This document shows, in pieces, positions 10,848-21,960 of a stretch of DNA of 64,000 nucleotides. The DNA is taken from assembly GCA_900095095.1 (NCBI GenBank), contig FMBT01000393.1, positions 1 through 64,000 on the forward strand. The letters run 5' to 3'. Both the position numbers and the translations under genes were made by a program. Below the pieces are notes generated by a model, which was given only the letters and a program-made list of their open reading frames with translations, ran no database searches and was not told the origin of the DNA. Each line of letters begins with the position of its first letter. Positions within the stretch are counted from its first letter, which is position 1. This DNA is from Fragilariopsis cylindrus CCMP1102 (taxonomy: Eukaryota; Bacillariophyta; Bacillariophyceae; Bacillariales; Bacillariaceae).

Positions 10848-12536
10848 ATGAATAGATTGCTTTTCGTCGTAGTCGCTGTCGCTTTATTCGGCGTTTCATC
10901 ACCATTTGCTTCTTGTATCGCATGGACTACATGCGCTTCTAGTGCTGCTAGCAGAAGCAAGATCTGGGGAAGCAGAGGAGGAGATATTTCTACTGCTGAT
11001 GTTACCGATGTCGATGACAAGAAGGAACAACGTCAACAGCGTCAAAGAGTTTTGGTGTTAATGGATAATTTTTGCGAATATCATGGGAAATATTTATCTG
11101 AACGTGCTCGTGATGTGTACGGTGTTCAGTGCGTTCATGTATTAAGTGAATATATGACAGAATACCTGAAATCAATACATCAAGAGGGAAACGACGAAAT
11201 CTCATCGTTGACATCGATACCAATGCCATCCTCCCCAGAAGAAGTAATTGAATGGCGTAAGCATGTGGCAGAGAAGCTCGACGTTGACGTTGATGGCACT
11301 GTTGAATTGAAAGGACTAATTTGTGAATCGGATCCAGGATTAGACGATTCCGAACGATTGTGTGTGTGGCTTAACGTTACGAATCATAATGGGTACAATG
11401 AAGCTCGACGGAATAAATTTCTAACTATATCAACCTTAGCATCAAAAAATATTGACGAAGCAATCGAATTTGCAATCTCTCAATTCTCATCATCGATGCT
11501 GCTGCCAATAGAGAAGGAGGAGGGACAACAACAACAAAGACTAGTGGTGGTGAAACCAATTAGGGGGTGTGCATCAGACGATGTCTTTTTATGTGAAGAT
11601 TTAGAATCAGTTCGTTCGGCATACGACATCATCGTGGGATCAACCGTGTTGGGATCACCGAAGAAAAAACATGATTCTGTCTTAGTCCAAGAATATGCCA
11701 TTGGACAAGAATACGCAATTGATACCGTATCTAAAAATGGGCAATTAAAAATCGCTGCTGTATGGAAATATGATAAACGACCTCAACCACCAACAATACG
11801 GCAACAACAGCAGCAAAAGCAAATAGATGGTGATAATAATGATGACGAAGATAGTGAAGATGACGCCACCAATGGAAGACGTCGTCAGGTATATTACGCC
11901 ACTAAGCTATATGATGATGACGACGACGATGATGATCCCCTTCTGCCCATCATTTATCAATATCTCGATGATTGTTTGAATGCGTTAGATATTCGATGGG
12001 GTGTCACCCATAGTGAAATAATCATCACAGCCGATGGTCCTCGATTGGTTGAAGTGAATTGTAGACAACACAATATGGACTTCGTCCCATTGACTGATAA
12101 TGCCATAGGGTACAATTTATACGATATGCTGCTGTCTGCTTACCTTGGGTTTGACGATGATGAGAATGAGAGCGAGAACAAAAATATCGATGATGATACA
12201 GCAATTATTAACGATGATGAACAATTAAAGTGGGATCTTATTCCCAATTATCCGTCAATTCGAATGAATTGTGCAATGGTACACTTAGTTAATAACAAAG
12301 AGGGTATACTGAAGCGTTTGAATGAACAAGCTTTGTATGAAATCCAGGCAATGGATAGCGTTTGGGATTTAGAGGTTTATCGTGATTTCTTAGAACCGGG
12401 TATTTCTTACATCAAACCGACCCAAGATATAAAATCTGATGCAGGTTGGATTCAAATGTTACACCCAAACAAAGAAATATTCGAACGAGACTATCAGCGA
12501 ATCATCGAATTGATGCCAACATTGTTTGAAGTGTAA
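10848..12536 (+). CDS. ATP-grasp ligase with N-terminal signal peptide
   Basis: Single-exon protein of 562 residues. Residues 1-25 are a signal peptide (MNRLLFVVVAVALFGVSS). An ATP-grasp fold follows: the N-terminal pre-ATP-grasp domain (VLVLMDNFCEYHGKYLSERA), the ATP-binding VVVKPIRGCASDDVFL, the LVQEYAIGQEYAIDTVS strand, and the metal-binding PRLVEVNCRQHN near residue 410. Such enzymes ligate a carboxylate to an amine using ATP; the arrangement resembles the L-amino-acid ligase and carbamoyl-phosphate-synthase-like group. The substrate cannot be read from the sequence. Two Asp-rich or Gln-rich loops (about residues 320-365) are insertions made of trinucleotide repeats. Secretory or plastid location is possible. 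Confidence 0.85.
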   Translation: MNRLLFVVVAVALFGVSSPFASCIAWTTCASSAASRSKIWGSRGGDISTADVTDVDDKKEQRQQRQRVLVLMDNFCEYHGKYLSERARDVYGVQCVHVLSEYMTEYLKSIHQEGNDEISSLTSIPMPSSPEEVIEWRKHVAEKLDVDVDGTVELKGLICESDPGLDDSERLCVWLNVTNHNGYNEARRNKFLTISTLASKNIDEAIEFAISQFSSSMLLPIEKEEGQQQQRLVVVKPIRGCASDDVFLCEDLESVRSAYDIIVGSTVLGSPKKKHDSVLVQEYAIGQEYAIDTVSKNGQLKIAAVWKYDKRPQPPTIRQQQQQKQIDGDNNDDEDSEDDATNGRRRQVYYATKLYDDDDDDDDPLLPIIYQYLDDCLNALDIRWGVTHSEIIITADGPRLVEVNCRQHNMDFVPLTDNAIGYNLYDMLLSAYLGFDDDENESENKNIDDDTAIINDDEQLKWDLIPNYPSIRMNCAMVHLVNNKEGILKRLNEQALYEIQAMDSVWDLEVYRDFLEPGISYIKPTQDIKSDAGWIQMLHPNKEIFERDYQRIIELMPTLFEV

Positions 12537-12727
12537 CAATATCTACAATCTTTTCTATCTTAAATATAGAATACTTCTACTTATAGTTCTACCAGTAGTT
12601 GCTAAATTCAGAATACATCAATAGAGTATTGATAAATTGTACACATTAACATATTGTAGGAAAGAATCAATCACATAAAATCCACTCCTTCTATTCACTG
12701 CTCCTTCTATTAGTTATGCTAATCTCA

Positions 12728-14615
12728 CTAGGTAACCTTTTTTACAAACGTTGCTAATCGTTTCATCAAGTCGTCGACCCCATCTTCTTCCTTCGCGCTC
12801 ATCTGCATAAGCCTTGAATGACTCATAGCTTCCTTTAATTGTATTTCCAATTCTTCTAGAGAAAATCGGTTATCCTTGACTTTGTTACTATCGCTATAGA
12901 ATTCGTTGCTGTTGCTTTCGTAATCTTCATACGTGTCTATTTTATTAATTACCACGACTTGTGGCATTCGAGCTAATTGACCGGTTCCGTATTTGATTAA
13001 TTCTCCGTTGAGCATTTTGAAATCACCTACGGGATCAGTACTTGTTGCATCGACAAGATGCAAAATTACATGACATCGTTCAACGTGTCTTAAAAAGGCG
13101 TGTCCCAACCCTTTACCGGTGGCTGCACCTTCTATTAGTCCCGGAACGTCACACAACACCAAACCGCTCCCACCCGTCCCGTCACCACCATCACTCCCTT
13201 CGGTAAACAATTCGGGTGGAACCCAAACTCCCAAATTGGGAATAACTATTTTGTAGAGAATTAAATTTGCATTGTCATATCGTGTCGTGTCGAGGTGGTA
13301 GTGGATAACGATAACATCGAAAGACAAAAGAAGAAATGGTACAGTAAGCGACGAGAATGTAAATGCGAAATGTTGGTATTCATAAAAAGAACCACGAAGG
13401 AAGGTTATACACATATAGAATTACAAGGAATTGGTTTACATTCAGTTATATTACTGCAAATAATAACTTACCTGTTGTGAATGGATAATCAGATATTTTT
13501 GGTTTTGCTCTTGTTACTTTCGAAAGGAATGTCGACTTGCCAGCGTTAGGTACACCGACTAGAGCGACGTCTGCTACTAACTTTAGGGTTAATCGTAGTT
13601 TTCGTTTGTCTCCTCCCTTTGGTGATAGTCGTGGTCGTTGTAGTCCTCGTCCCTTCTGATTAATCCCCGATCCTTCGCCACCCTCTCCACCACTAGCCAC
13701 AACAAGAGTGGTCGTTGATGGCAAGTACGTTGACATACTACTCCTCATCCGTCGTGTGATAACAGTATCGTCGTCACCATCACCGATATTTTCACGTCCA
13801 TCATTAGTTTCGGGAAGAAGTAATGTTCCGAGTTCGACTAGTTCTTCGTCTCCATCTTCGTTTTCGATTACTTCATGAACGACAGTTCCCGGTGGTACTC
13901 TTATGGTAACATCTGACCCGTATCGTCCACTTTTGAGTTGCCGTTCACCGTCAAAACCAATTTGAGCACGAAAGGATTGATACCGTTGACGCTGTTGCTG
14001 TGATGATTGTTGTTGCTGCCGTCGATTCATAGCTGCACCACTCCCCCCAAATGAATTCGCTTTGTATGCGTAAAGTGATAATCCTGCTAACGTGTTAAGT
14101 GAATCATCAACTATCAAAATAACATCTCCACCATTTCCACCATTCCCTCCATCTGGACGACCATTTTGTCCACCTATTCCTTTTCTGAATGTAGATCCAC
14201 CTTGTCCACCACTGCCCGCTTTAACTAGAATAGTAGCCTCATCGTAAAAAGCATATTCGAGGTTGCTAATATTCCTCGTCTCGTCGTCGTCATCGTGATT
14301 ATCAGTATCAGTATCAGTATCAGTATCACTAATTTTCAACGACGACGGCATAGTTAGTGGCGATTGGAGTTGCTGCTGTGTTGCGTCGTCTCCGCTAGTC
14401 ATGTGAACTGACGTCGTCGAAGACGACCAGTATCGTACTGGTCCCCGTTGTCGTCTACTACGATATTGGACGATATTATTGTTTGGGCATGGTTGAAGAT
14501 AAGAAAACGATAGCGCATGCTGCAGCGTCGCTACTCGTACGGTGGCGACAACAACGACAGCAACGAATGGTAATATGTGATTGCTCTTCATTATTATCAT
14601 TATTGAATTGCTCAA
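12728..14615 (-). CDS. obg: Obg-family GTPase, organelle-targeted
   Basis: Two exons, 14615-13472 and 13245-12728, splice inside the switch region: YPFTT-(G|TT)-IPNLGVW recreates the Obg consensus. The product has 553 residues. Obg GTPases associate with the large ribosomal subunit and promote its late assembly. The Gly-rich Obg fold is visible (GSGGQGGSTFRKG, GRPDGGNGGNGGDVIL), then the G domain: G1 GVPNAGKST, G3 DVPGLIEGA, G4 NKID and G5 SAKEEDG. The N-terminus is hydrophobic and ends HALSFSYLQP, compatible with a signal plus plastid transit peptide, so a plastid-ribosome role is likely but a mitochondrial one is not excluded. The intron is 226 nt with donor GTAAGT. Confidence 0.92.
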
Positions 14616-15108
14616 GAATTCGGAGAGAGTTTGCAGGACAGTTTACTTTATCGCTCCTATTCATTTGTTCTTGTTGTATCGTACTGTATTGTCCAAGAAT
14701 GTGATGTGTGATGTGCGTGTCGTTTCAAACTATTTTCGAATTATTGACTGATTGGTTGTGGTACATTAGGGCAGACGTCTGAGTATCCACGTTTGAAAAA
14801 AGAGTTTGTTAGTGAAAACGCGACTCGAGAAAGCGAAGAATGAATGACAGAATGAATCACAATATTTTTTTGTTCTTTTAAAAACGTAAAATGAGAAAGA
14901 ATTTCAATCATTCTTCACACAATTACTGTAGAGGACAATGAACAACACAAAGCTCTTACATTTCACAAGTCACTAACGCTACTCTACGTAACAAAGAAAT
15001 AAGAAGTACTGTCTACAATTAAAATCTCGTTATCTTATCAGGTGGTTTTTAATTGTATTTCGATCGATGAATAAACAAATTTGACCAATCGTAGAAGGTT
15101 TCTAACAA

Positions 15109-16422
15109 ATGACAAGAACAAGTAATAATAACGATACGCGATGCTTTTGGTATATGTTTGTCGTCGGGATCCTGGTCTTGCTCGTAACTCCTATATATGG
15201 TTTCGTACCGAACCACAATACATTTCCGACAATAATTGCAGCCAGTAGTAGTAATCAAGAGCGTCGTCGTCATCGGCATCGTCGTCGTGATGGTAAAAGT
15301 CTTATTATTCGCCGCGATGCTGCAACAACTCATCGTGACGATGCTGATTTGCTAAAATTATCAAAACAAGATATCGGTCGCTTCCATCATATGAAAACCC
15401 GAGGTCGTGTTATGCCTGTAATTGTTTTGGGTGAACCAATCCTACCAGGTCAACGATTATTCTTTCGGAGTGGTGATACAAAGTTTGAAGAATTAATTAA
15501 GTACATAGCAAGGATTGAAAGGGACAAGTTAGAATCTGGGAATAGTCTAGTAAGAACTAGTAACATCGTTGAGGTTGGAATATTAGGATTCCAACCCGGA
15601 ACGGGTCAACCACTTCAAATTGGTGTCACGTCGACCGTTCGGACAAGTAATTTTAACTACGGACTTACGGCTGCTAACCGTGAGAAAGTCATCACAACTA
15701 GTTTTTTAGGAAATCAGATTTTTCGATTAGTTGGTGATCCATGGATGGACCCAACTTCATCCTTCCATATGGCACACGTCGAAATCTTTGACGAACGATA
15801 CGACGATGAACTACCCATTCAATCAAATACTAACGGGAAAACAACGAAAATTTATGGTAATGACAATAATGTGTTACAGAATGTTGATAATAATAATAAT
15901 AACAATCGACGGCATACTACAGAAATTCAAATTGAAACAGATATTTTGTTCTCTCAAATCCCAACATTGGTTGATGATTGGATGGAATTGCTATTCGAGG
16001 CAGAATTGGCTACACCCGCGAATTTGGTCCCAAGACAACGGGAAATTGTCCCTGATCCCAACAAAATCAATGGAGGCGATCCATCCTATAATAATAGTAA
16101 TAATAGTAATAATAATCATCATCATCGTCAACGTCAACATCGACTTCGGAAGAACAATTACGCTCTATATCCACCATTCCGACAAGTCGATCGAGCTGTT
16201 TGGGTGGCAGCCTTACTCAATCCAGTTCAAAGATATCCTTTGCATGTAAGCCCGGAAATTCGGCCAGCGTTTCTGGCATGTAAAAACGATCGCGATCGAT
16301 TAGCATTGTGTGTAAGGGCCCTCCAAACAAGTACACAGTTCTTGGAACAATACCTGGAAGTGAAGCGACGAGGAGGATTAGAAAAAGGACCAGGTGACGG
16401 GCAAGGAGGACTAGCAGAGTGA
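15109..16422 (+). CDS. LON N-terminal-domain (PUA-like) protein, probably plastid-targeted
   Basis: Single exon, 437 residues. A hydrophobic leader (FVVGILVLLVTPIYGFVPN) looks like a signal peptide with an F at the cleavage site; starting at the internal Met at 15154 would give a tidier signal. The conserved part starts at about residue 100: GRVMPVIVLGEPILPGQRL and RSGDTKFEELIKYI, then VEVGILGF and DPTSSFHMAHVEIFDE. It fits the substrate-binding LON domain without any AAA or protease domain. The C-terminal AVWVAALLNPVQRYPLHVS to TSTQFLEQYLEVK helix is also typical of LON-only proteins. The central Asn/His tract comes from AAT and CAT repeats. It is probably a chaperone- or quality-control-related protein; the exact role is unknown. 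Confidence 0.75.
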   Translation: MTRTSNNNDTRCFWYMFVVGILVLLVTPIYGFVPNHNTFPTIIAASSSNQERRRHRHRRRDGKSLIIRRDAATTHRDDADLLKLSKQDIGRFHHMKTRGRVMPVIVLGEPILPGQRLFFRSGDTKFEELIKYIARIERDKLESGNSLVRTSNIVEVGILGFQPGTGQPLQIGVTSTVRTSNFNYGLTAANREKVITTSFLGNQIFRLVGDPWMDPTSSFHMAHVEIFDERYDDELPIQSNTNGKTTKIYGNDNNVLQNVDNNNNNNRRHTTEIQIETDILFSQIPTLVDDWMELLFEAELATPANLVPRQREIVPDPNKINGGDPSYNNSNNSNNNHHHRQRQHRLRKNNYALYPPFRQVDRAVWVAALLNPVQRYPLHVSPEIRPAFLACKNDRDRLALCVRALQTSTQFLEQYLEVKRRGGLEKGPGDGQGGLAE

Positions 16423-16953
16423 AGTATATGGTGATGGCAACGGCAACGGCGATGGTTGATTGGTTACGAAAAAGACGATGTATGTCGAAAAGGAGGATGT
16501 ACTTGAGCGGTTTGTGGCATAGATTTTAAAACGTAGATTTAATTTTTTCCTACTCAAAGTTTTGTTGGCGTTTGACTCTATGAAATACACCTTTTTCGGT
16601 AAACAGAAAACTATCTATATAACCAACTATAAAGAAGAAAAATCAAAACTTCGTTTCCCCTAATGCAAACACAATTTGCAAAGTAATAGTAGTACTCAAT
16701 AGAATGGTCCTACTAGTAGTAACGACAGTACAATATGATTCCAATGCTTTCTCCGTATTATCATGGAAAAATAGAATATCTTGTATCTTAAAGTGACGAC
16801 TAGAATGACACTTTCAGTGCCTTAGTACTATTCTACTTTGCTTATATTCGGTGTACCGTAAACTACATGTAGGAATGAATCCCTTTTATTACACCTCATG
16901 TCTCACCACTACCACTACCACTACACGTCCATTTGAGTCCAGCGTTATCTTCT
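16423..16953. other. Intergenic between convergent genes
   Basis: AT-rich 3' flanks with no recognised feature other than a short ACTACC run at about 16909-16925. Confidence 0.55.
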
Positions 16954-17628
16954 CTATCTGTTATCTCTTCTAAATATCTTGTGGTATGATGGGCTCATCA
17001 TCCAAAAGTTTTCGTATTTTTCGATCCAATCATTGAGATACTTTTCATTGATTTCCTCGTGATGGGAATAATTTTTGGAATCGCCGATCAAGTTCTCCAT
17101 CTTAAATCTAATCTTAGTAAAGTTTTTGGACGCGACAAGATGTTGTCCACCTCTCCTTGCATAATTCATGGTTTTCATAATTGCCTGGAGTATGGTATTG
17201 GATGCTGCAAGGACACCAACAAAAAAGGCCAATGCATTACCTCCTGTGGCGATATCGATAGCACCACCGCCGGTATTCGGTTCGAGTGAGGCGAAGATCG
17301 CGGAGAACGTTATTGCTGTGGTACCAACGGAGAGTGTATTGTAGTACATATCTTTCGTCATCAAATCTTCGGCCATTAGACTGCGACAAGATTGTTTAAT
17401 GACAAGTTTTCGATGCCAATTCTTGAGGGGTTTCCTTGTTCCGCCGGGAAGGGTATCAACCGATATCATACTTTCCCTGTACTTACTACTTTTTGCTGCT
17501 GTTCTTACACGCCTTTGGGAAGAAGCCGCCATTGTGGGCTTACTGGTGGTGGTGGTGGTACTAGTAGGACTATGCTTTTTTGAATAGTCTATTTCCAAAA
17601 AAAATCCGTCCGTCCGGTCCGTGAGCAT
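16954..17628 (-). CDS. Two-helix membrane protein resembling SLATT/DUF4231 domains
   Basis: Single ORF of 224 residues. After a Ser/Thr-rich start comes a basic amphipathic segment (KNWHRKLVIKQSCRSLMAE). Two hydrophobic helices follow: YNTLSVGTTAITFSAIFASL (about 113-132) and the ALAFFVGVLAASNTILQAIM region (about 147-166). Then comes a cytosolic helical tail beginning with an A..HL.A..F..I.....L pattern (GGQHLVASKNFTKIRF). This order (basic helix, two TMs close together, helical tail) is how SLATT-family proteins look. In bacteria SLATT proteins are proposed pore-forming effectors tied to nucleotide-signal immunity; fungal and viral relatives exist. The assignment rests on layout, not on an alignment. 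An alternative start is the Met at residue 33. Confidence 0.6.
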   Translation of the reverse strand: MLTDRTDGFFLEIDYSKKHSPTSTTTTTSKPTMAASSQRRVRTAAKSSKYRESMISVDTLPGGTRKPLKNWHRKLVIKQSCRSLMAEDLMTKDMYYNTLSVGTTAITFSAIFASLEPNTGGGAIDIATGGNALAFFVGVLAASNTILQAIMKTMNYARRGGQHLVASKNFTKIRFKMENLIGDSKNYSHHEEINEKYLNDWIEKYENFWMMSPSYHKIFRRDNR

Positions 17629-17827
17629 TCAATGCAGAGATAATTGCATCGAGTACAATTAATGCTATCTCAAATGAAAGGAAATTGCACGATGAGATGA
17701 GATACCGTAACGGAAATGAATGTCAATCCAAAACAGGACGACCATGTTGTTGTTACATACATATACTGGCCGAATAAATACAATTAACTTATAAGATTGA
17801 GGAAAATTCTTGAGTTGTCGAAATGAA

Positions 17828-17869
17828 TATGTCTACCGTGTGTGTTTATGTCTACCGTGTGTGTTTATT
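17828..17869. repeat. Tandem 20-bp duplication
   Basis: TGTCTACCGTGTGTGTTTAT occurs twice back to back, ending before 17870. Confidence 0.85.
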
Positions 17870-17879
17870 AGGATGACAG

Positions 17880-18105
17880 CGGCGTCATTAACGCGTTGGT
17901 CAAACTGAACATTAAATTTCGACGGAAATGAATAAGAAGTTTATGTAGGCGATGCCGAAGCGTCACTAACGCTCCTGCATCACCATCACCGGCGTCACTG
18001 ACGCGTCGGTCAAACTGAACATTAAATTTCATCGGAAATGAATAAGACGTTTATGTAGGCGATGCGGAAGCGTCACGAAGGATCACTGATGCTCCTACAT
18101 CACCG
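17880..18105. repeat. 110-bp tandem repeat, about two copies
   Basis: GGCGTCA-T/C-T-A/G-ACGCG-T/C-GGTCAAACTG starts at 17881 and again at 17991. The rest of the unit (AACATTAAATTTC.., GGAAATGAATAAGA, GTTTATGTAGGCGATGC, GAAGCGTCAC) also recurs. Copies are about 90 percent identical by eye. The unit itself contains repeated GCGTCA words resembling bZIP/CRE half-sites, so a regulatory role is possible but unproven. Confidence 0.8.
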
Positions 18106-18569
18106 TTATCTGAGTTTCTTCACGCTGAATAAAAAGAAACATAAAAGGTCAAGTTCGATTAACTTAATTTTGTACAGTATCGTTGTCATTGCAGGCGTTA
18201 ATTTAATTTTCAGATTTTATTGTGTACTAGTAGACTACACATGCCACAATTCTGGGGGATAATCGTAGTTGGGGATATTTAATAGGCAGGTATCACGCCC
18301 CGAAATTAAATACGTCATGCGCTATTTTGTCACATCTGATCAAATATAATCGAATTCTTAATGTTTCGAATCTTCAATCTGAAATCTGAATGAATGATTC
18401 AATCAATCAATCATGACGACAAATACAAGTTTAGAATTCTGTTCTATCCTCTCGAGCAGTATTCAACCTTGCAATGTTGGTCGGTCGTTGCTAGTAAAGT
18501 ATTAGCTAGGTGACCTGGTTATACGAAAAAGAGAGAGAGAGAGATATTTTCTGATTTGCAAATTGCAAA

Positions 18570-21500
18570 ATGACGAAGAAGAAGAAGAATCAAGACAGCA
18601 TCATACCGAGTGACATAGGAAATAGTAGGATTCGAAGATGGTTCCTGTCTGCTTTTGGAATGTCATCATCTTCGTCTTCGTCTTCGGTATTACCATCTTC
18701 GAAACCTAATTATTCATCGCTATCCTCGTCGTACTCGTCATCATCTGCATCCTTTCCTGGAGTATTTCTACGTTCTTTAAAAGATGACTACCCATTATGG
18801 ATAGCTTCAATGTGGCTTCTTTGTAAACAACAGCAACCACTACTACATAATACAAACAAACACAGCAAAATCTCTGACAATAGTAATAGTAATAAGTTCC
18901 AAACAAAGCAGCAACCATCAATACTTATCGCTGATGCGATTGTTTTGGGAATATTGCTGGTTTATAAAAAGTCTAGAGATGAAAAATATCTCGAGGAACG
19001 GTCGTGCCGTCGTGATGGCAAGGACGACGATGACGACAACAGTGACGACAACGGTGACAACAACGGTGACAGTGATGATGTGAATAATAAGACGAATAAT
19101 GACAAAGTGTGCGACAAAAACAACAACAACAACAACAACAATAACAAAAATGATACCGAAGTAAAGAAAGAAGAAACATCTTCTATCGATGAATTACGAA
19201 GAATGTTGAAGGAAAATAGTACAGCTTGTTCCGAACAACTCATTGTTCCCACGACGACGACGAAAAGATCAATAGGGTCGTCTTCATCAGAGAAACAACC
19301 CCTTCTACAACCACCCCCGTTGTTACGAACGCCAATGGCATCTACATCGGAAAAGTGTAGTAATAATAATAATAAACAACGATATCTCGAAATGCTTGTG
19401 CATAATGTATCCCACACAGACCTCGTTTTAAGTTTGGATGTTCCTTCTGCTAATGATACTCCGGACAAAGATGATGATTCTGATTCTGAATCTGAATCCT
19501 ATTGTCTTTGTCGACCTCGTTTTTCTGCCTTTGATGCGTATTCACAACGACTAGTTGATTTTATGAAACATCAACAATATCAAAGACGAGAAGAATCCCT
19601 CATTCGTCTTCCTCAATACGAACGAAACGACCAAACAAAAAAACCAGAACCGTCATCGTTGGAAACGGCCACAGATGATGAGATGATCTCGATCGGATTT
19701 CGATTGCGAAAGGAAGGAGACGACGACGAACCTGCTGATAAGGAGGAGGATGACAGCGGGAAGAGCATATATCGTCCATTACGGGTTTCCTCATCAGAAC
19801 TGAATGATTTGCGCGTACGGGGTCGTGACCAAAATAAAGTAGCAAATTCTTCTTGTTTATTGAACATTAATGCTGTATTCTTTCCATTACTTGCAACTCT
19901 TATCCCACTTTGGCAAGAAAAGATACAGAAAAAATACACCTCTTCGTTGTCTGTGAAACAAGTTGTGATTCTCGTTAGTGGCGTGGGACAGCCCCGTAAT
20001 TGGACACATTCTGTGAGGGGTAATTCAACACAGCAATGTGCGGAACTAATGAAGATGTTTCTACAAACGATATACCCTGACTTGATCGTTGTTCACATCC
20101 ATTCCGAAACAAATATCTTTCGATACGATGAAAATATTGCATTCGTACAACAAGAATTACTTCCTCGAGTACAGGAATATAGAGACTCTCATGCTAAGGG
20201 TACGTCGTTATTACGTATATTGGATTGCATTGAATTCTCTCTCACCGGTGTAAATCACGACAGCCCGGTTCGATTTTTTTCTCATCTCTCATTCCACTCA
20301 CGTATACCCGTTCCTTCCTTTCTTCTTTCCTTCATCCAATAACTATTTTAACAACAACATAACAAATAAAAACAAACAACAGGAATACCATATCCGGATG
20401 AAATAGCTGCGAACTTTCCACCGGGTGAAGGTGGTGGTGGTGGTGGTGGTTGGAACGGCAAGAACAACAGCGATTATATCAATCAACCCTTTTCCACGGA
20501 GTGGAGAAAATCCTTTTCCGTTACTCTTAGTTTTGCTGATGGGTCGCCGGCACGGAATCATGCAATCCAAGCCGCACTTCGTACGTTCAAACCAACATGC
20601 TATCATTTTTGGCAGCTCAAAACCTTTTGGCATGAATCTAAAATCGTAACAAGTGATATCGAGGTTCATTCCTTTGAAGAAATGGAAACGCTACCGCCGG
20701 TAGAAACAAGTCAGCTACACGACCGGCCTGTTGTCGGTCAAGTTGTTAAGGAAATGAAAAGATTTCGCGATGATTTTATGAAGATACTTTCTAATACCTC
20801 AGAACATTCGAATGAAATCCGTGCCTTTTGGTTACGAAAGAGTAAGTAGATCATAATATGCCGGAAACGACTATCCTAAATCGGCTTGCAGTGTCTATGT
20901 AAGTATCTCACACATTCTAGGTAATATTATTTTTCTTTTCTAGCTCACAAACCAGTCATAGCTGTCCTTGCGGTACAAACTACAGACGGTAAAATCAAAC
21001 TTTATCGAGGTACCAATATGGAAGTCTCGATGCCCACAGGTTCACTTTGTGCTGAACGGAACGTTATTGGTACTGCATTAGCTGATAATCCGTCGTTAAG
21101 ACGACAAGATTTGAAGGTGATTGCTGTCTTAGCCGTTCCCAATCCGAAACAACCACAAAATGTGACCAGTACCGGTAGCAGTGGGATACCACGACCGCAG
21201 AGCACGACTAGTATTGGTAGTATGGTGTCGGCAACCTTGGAAGATGAATCTAGTCATAGCAAGATCGTTTCGTCCCGCAAATCGAGCTTTGGAGGGGAAG
21301 ATGAATGGATCGTTCAGGAACATATCGGTAGCAATGCCAAACAGACGGTACCTATCTTAGACAATCTTAACTTACCGTTAGATCCTTCCGCGGAATCTCA
21401 ATCATCTACTCCCGTCCGACGGATTTACTTGTATAACAAACCTCAGCATCAAACTAGGAAACAAAGACGCACTGTGGTGGTACACTCTGACGCGGTACGT

Positions 21501-21854
21501 CGAATATGAGAAAAATTTTCGTGCATACTTTAAGATGTTAAGTTACGGATGTGTGTGTGTACATATGCAACCCGTGATTTTATTCCTGATTCTTATATGC
21601 TCTCTATCTATAATTTTATAGGATATCAACCCACTTCGTCCTTGTGGCGCTTGTAACGAATGGCTAAAAAAGGTAGGCATATTTGATACTTTATTTTTCT
21701 TATTATATATTATATATTGTAAATGTATTCAATTCGTCTCTAACAACAGATTTCATTCTTCCAATAGCTCGCTGAATCCAACCCGTACTTTACTATAGTC
21801 ACGTTCACTGATTCGGACTGCAATGGAGTGTACTGTGCTCCTTGCGAGGAGTGA
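18570..21854 (+). CDS. Large cytidine-deaminase-fold protein with conserved N-terminal domain
   Basis: Five exons: 18570-20199, 20383-20841, 20944-21494, 21622-21672 and 21768-21854. Phases are consistent throughout (925 residues). The second donor could instead lie at 20257 in the same phase. The zinc-dependent deaminase site is split across exons: PTGSLCAERNVI (Cys ligand and catalytic Glu) in exon 3 and PCGACNEWL (two Cys ligands) in exon 4, then NPYFTIVTF. This is the CAE/PCxxC pattern of CDA-type cytidine deaminases, with about 165 residues inserted between the two motifs. Upstream, exons 1-2 hold a second conserved-looking region: VVILVSGVGQPRNWT, GNSTQQCAELMKMF, SETNIFRYDENIAF, VTLSFADGSPARNHAIQAAL. 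The first 330 residues are low complexity (Ser, Asp, Asn runs). The substrate is unknown; a free nucleoside, nucleotide or RNA base are all possible. Confidence 0.85.
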
Positions 21855-21960
21855 GCGCACGTCGTAGTTGTATCAAGTTTTTAGATTATTGATTTTGGTT
21901 GCGGTTGCTGGGTGGTGTACAACAAACTGATAACTGGTAATAGTCCTACTTTTTTTAATA

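Larger units (their letters stand above)
17629..18569. other. Intergenic with tandem duplications
   Basis: Divergent promoter region between the SLATT-like gene and the deaminase gene. It contains two tandem duplications (listed separately) and a GA run just before the deaminase start (18530-18543). No other gene seen. Confidence 0.6.
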
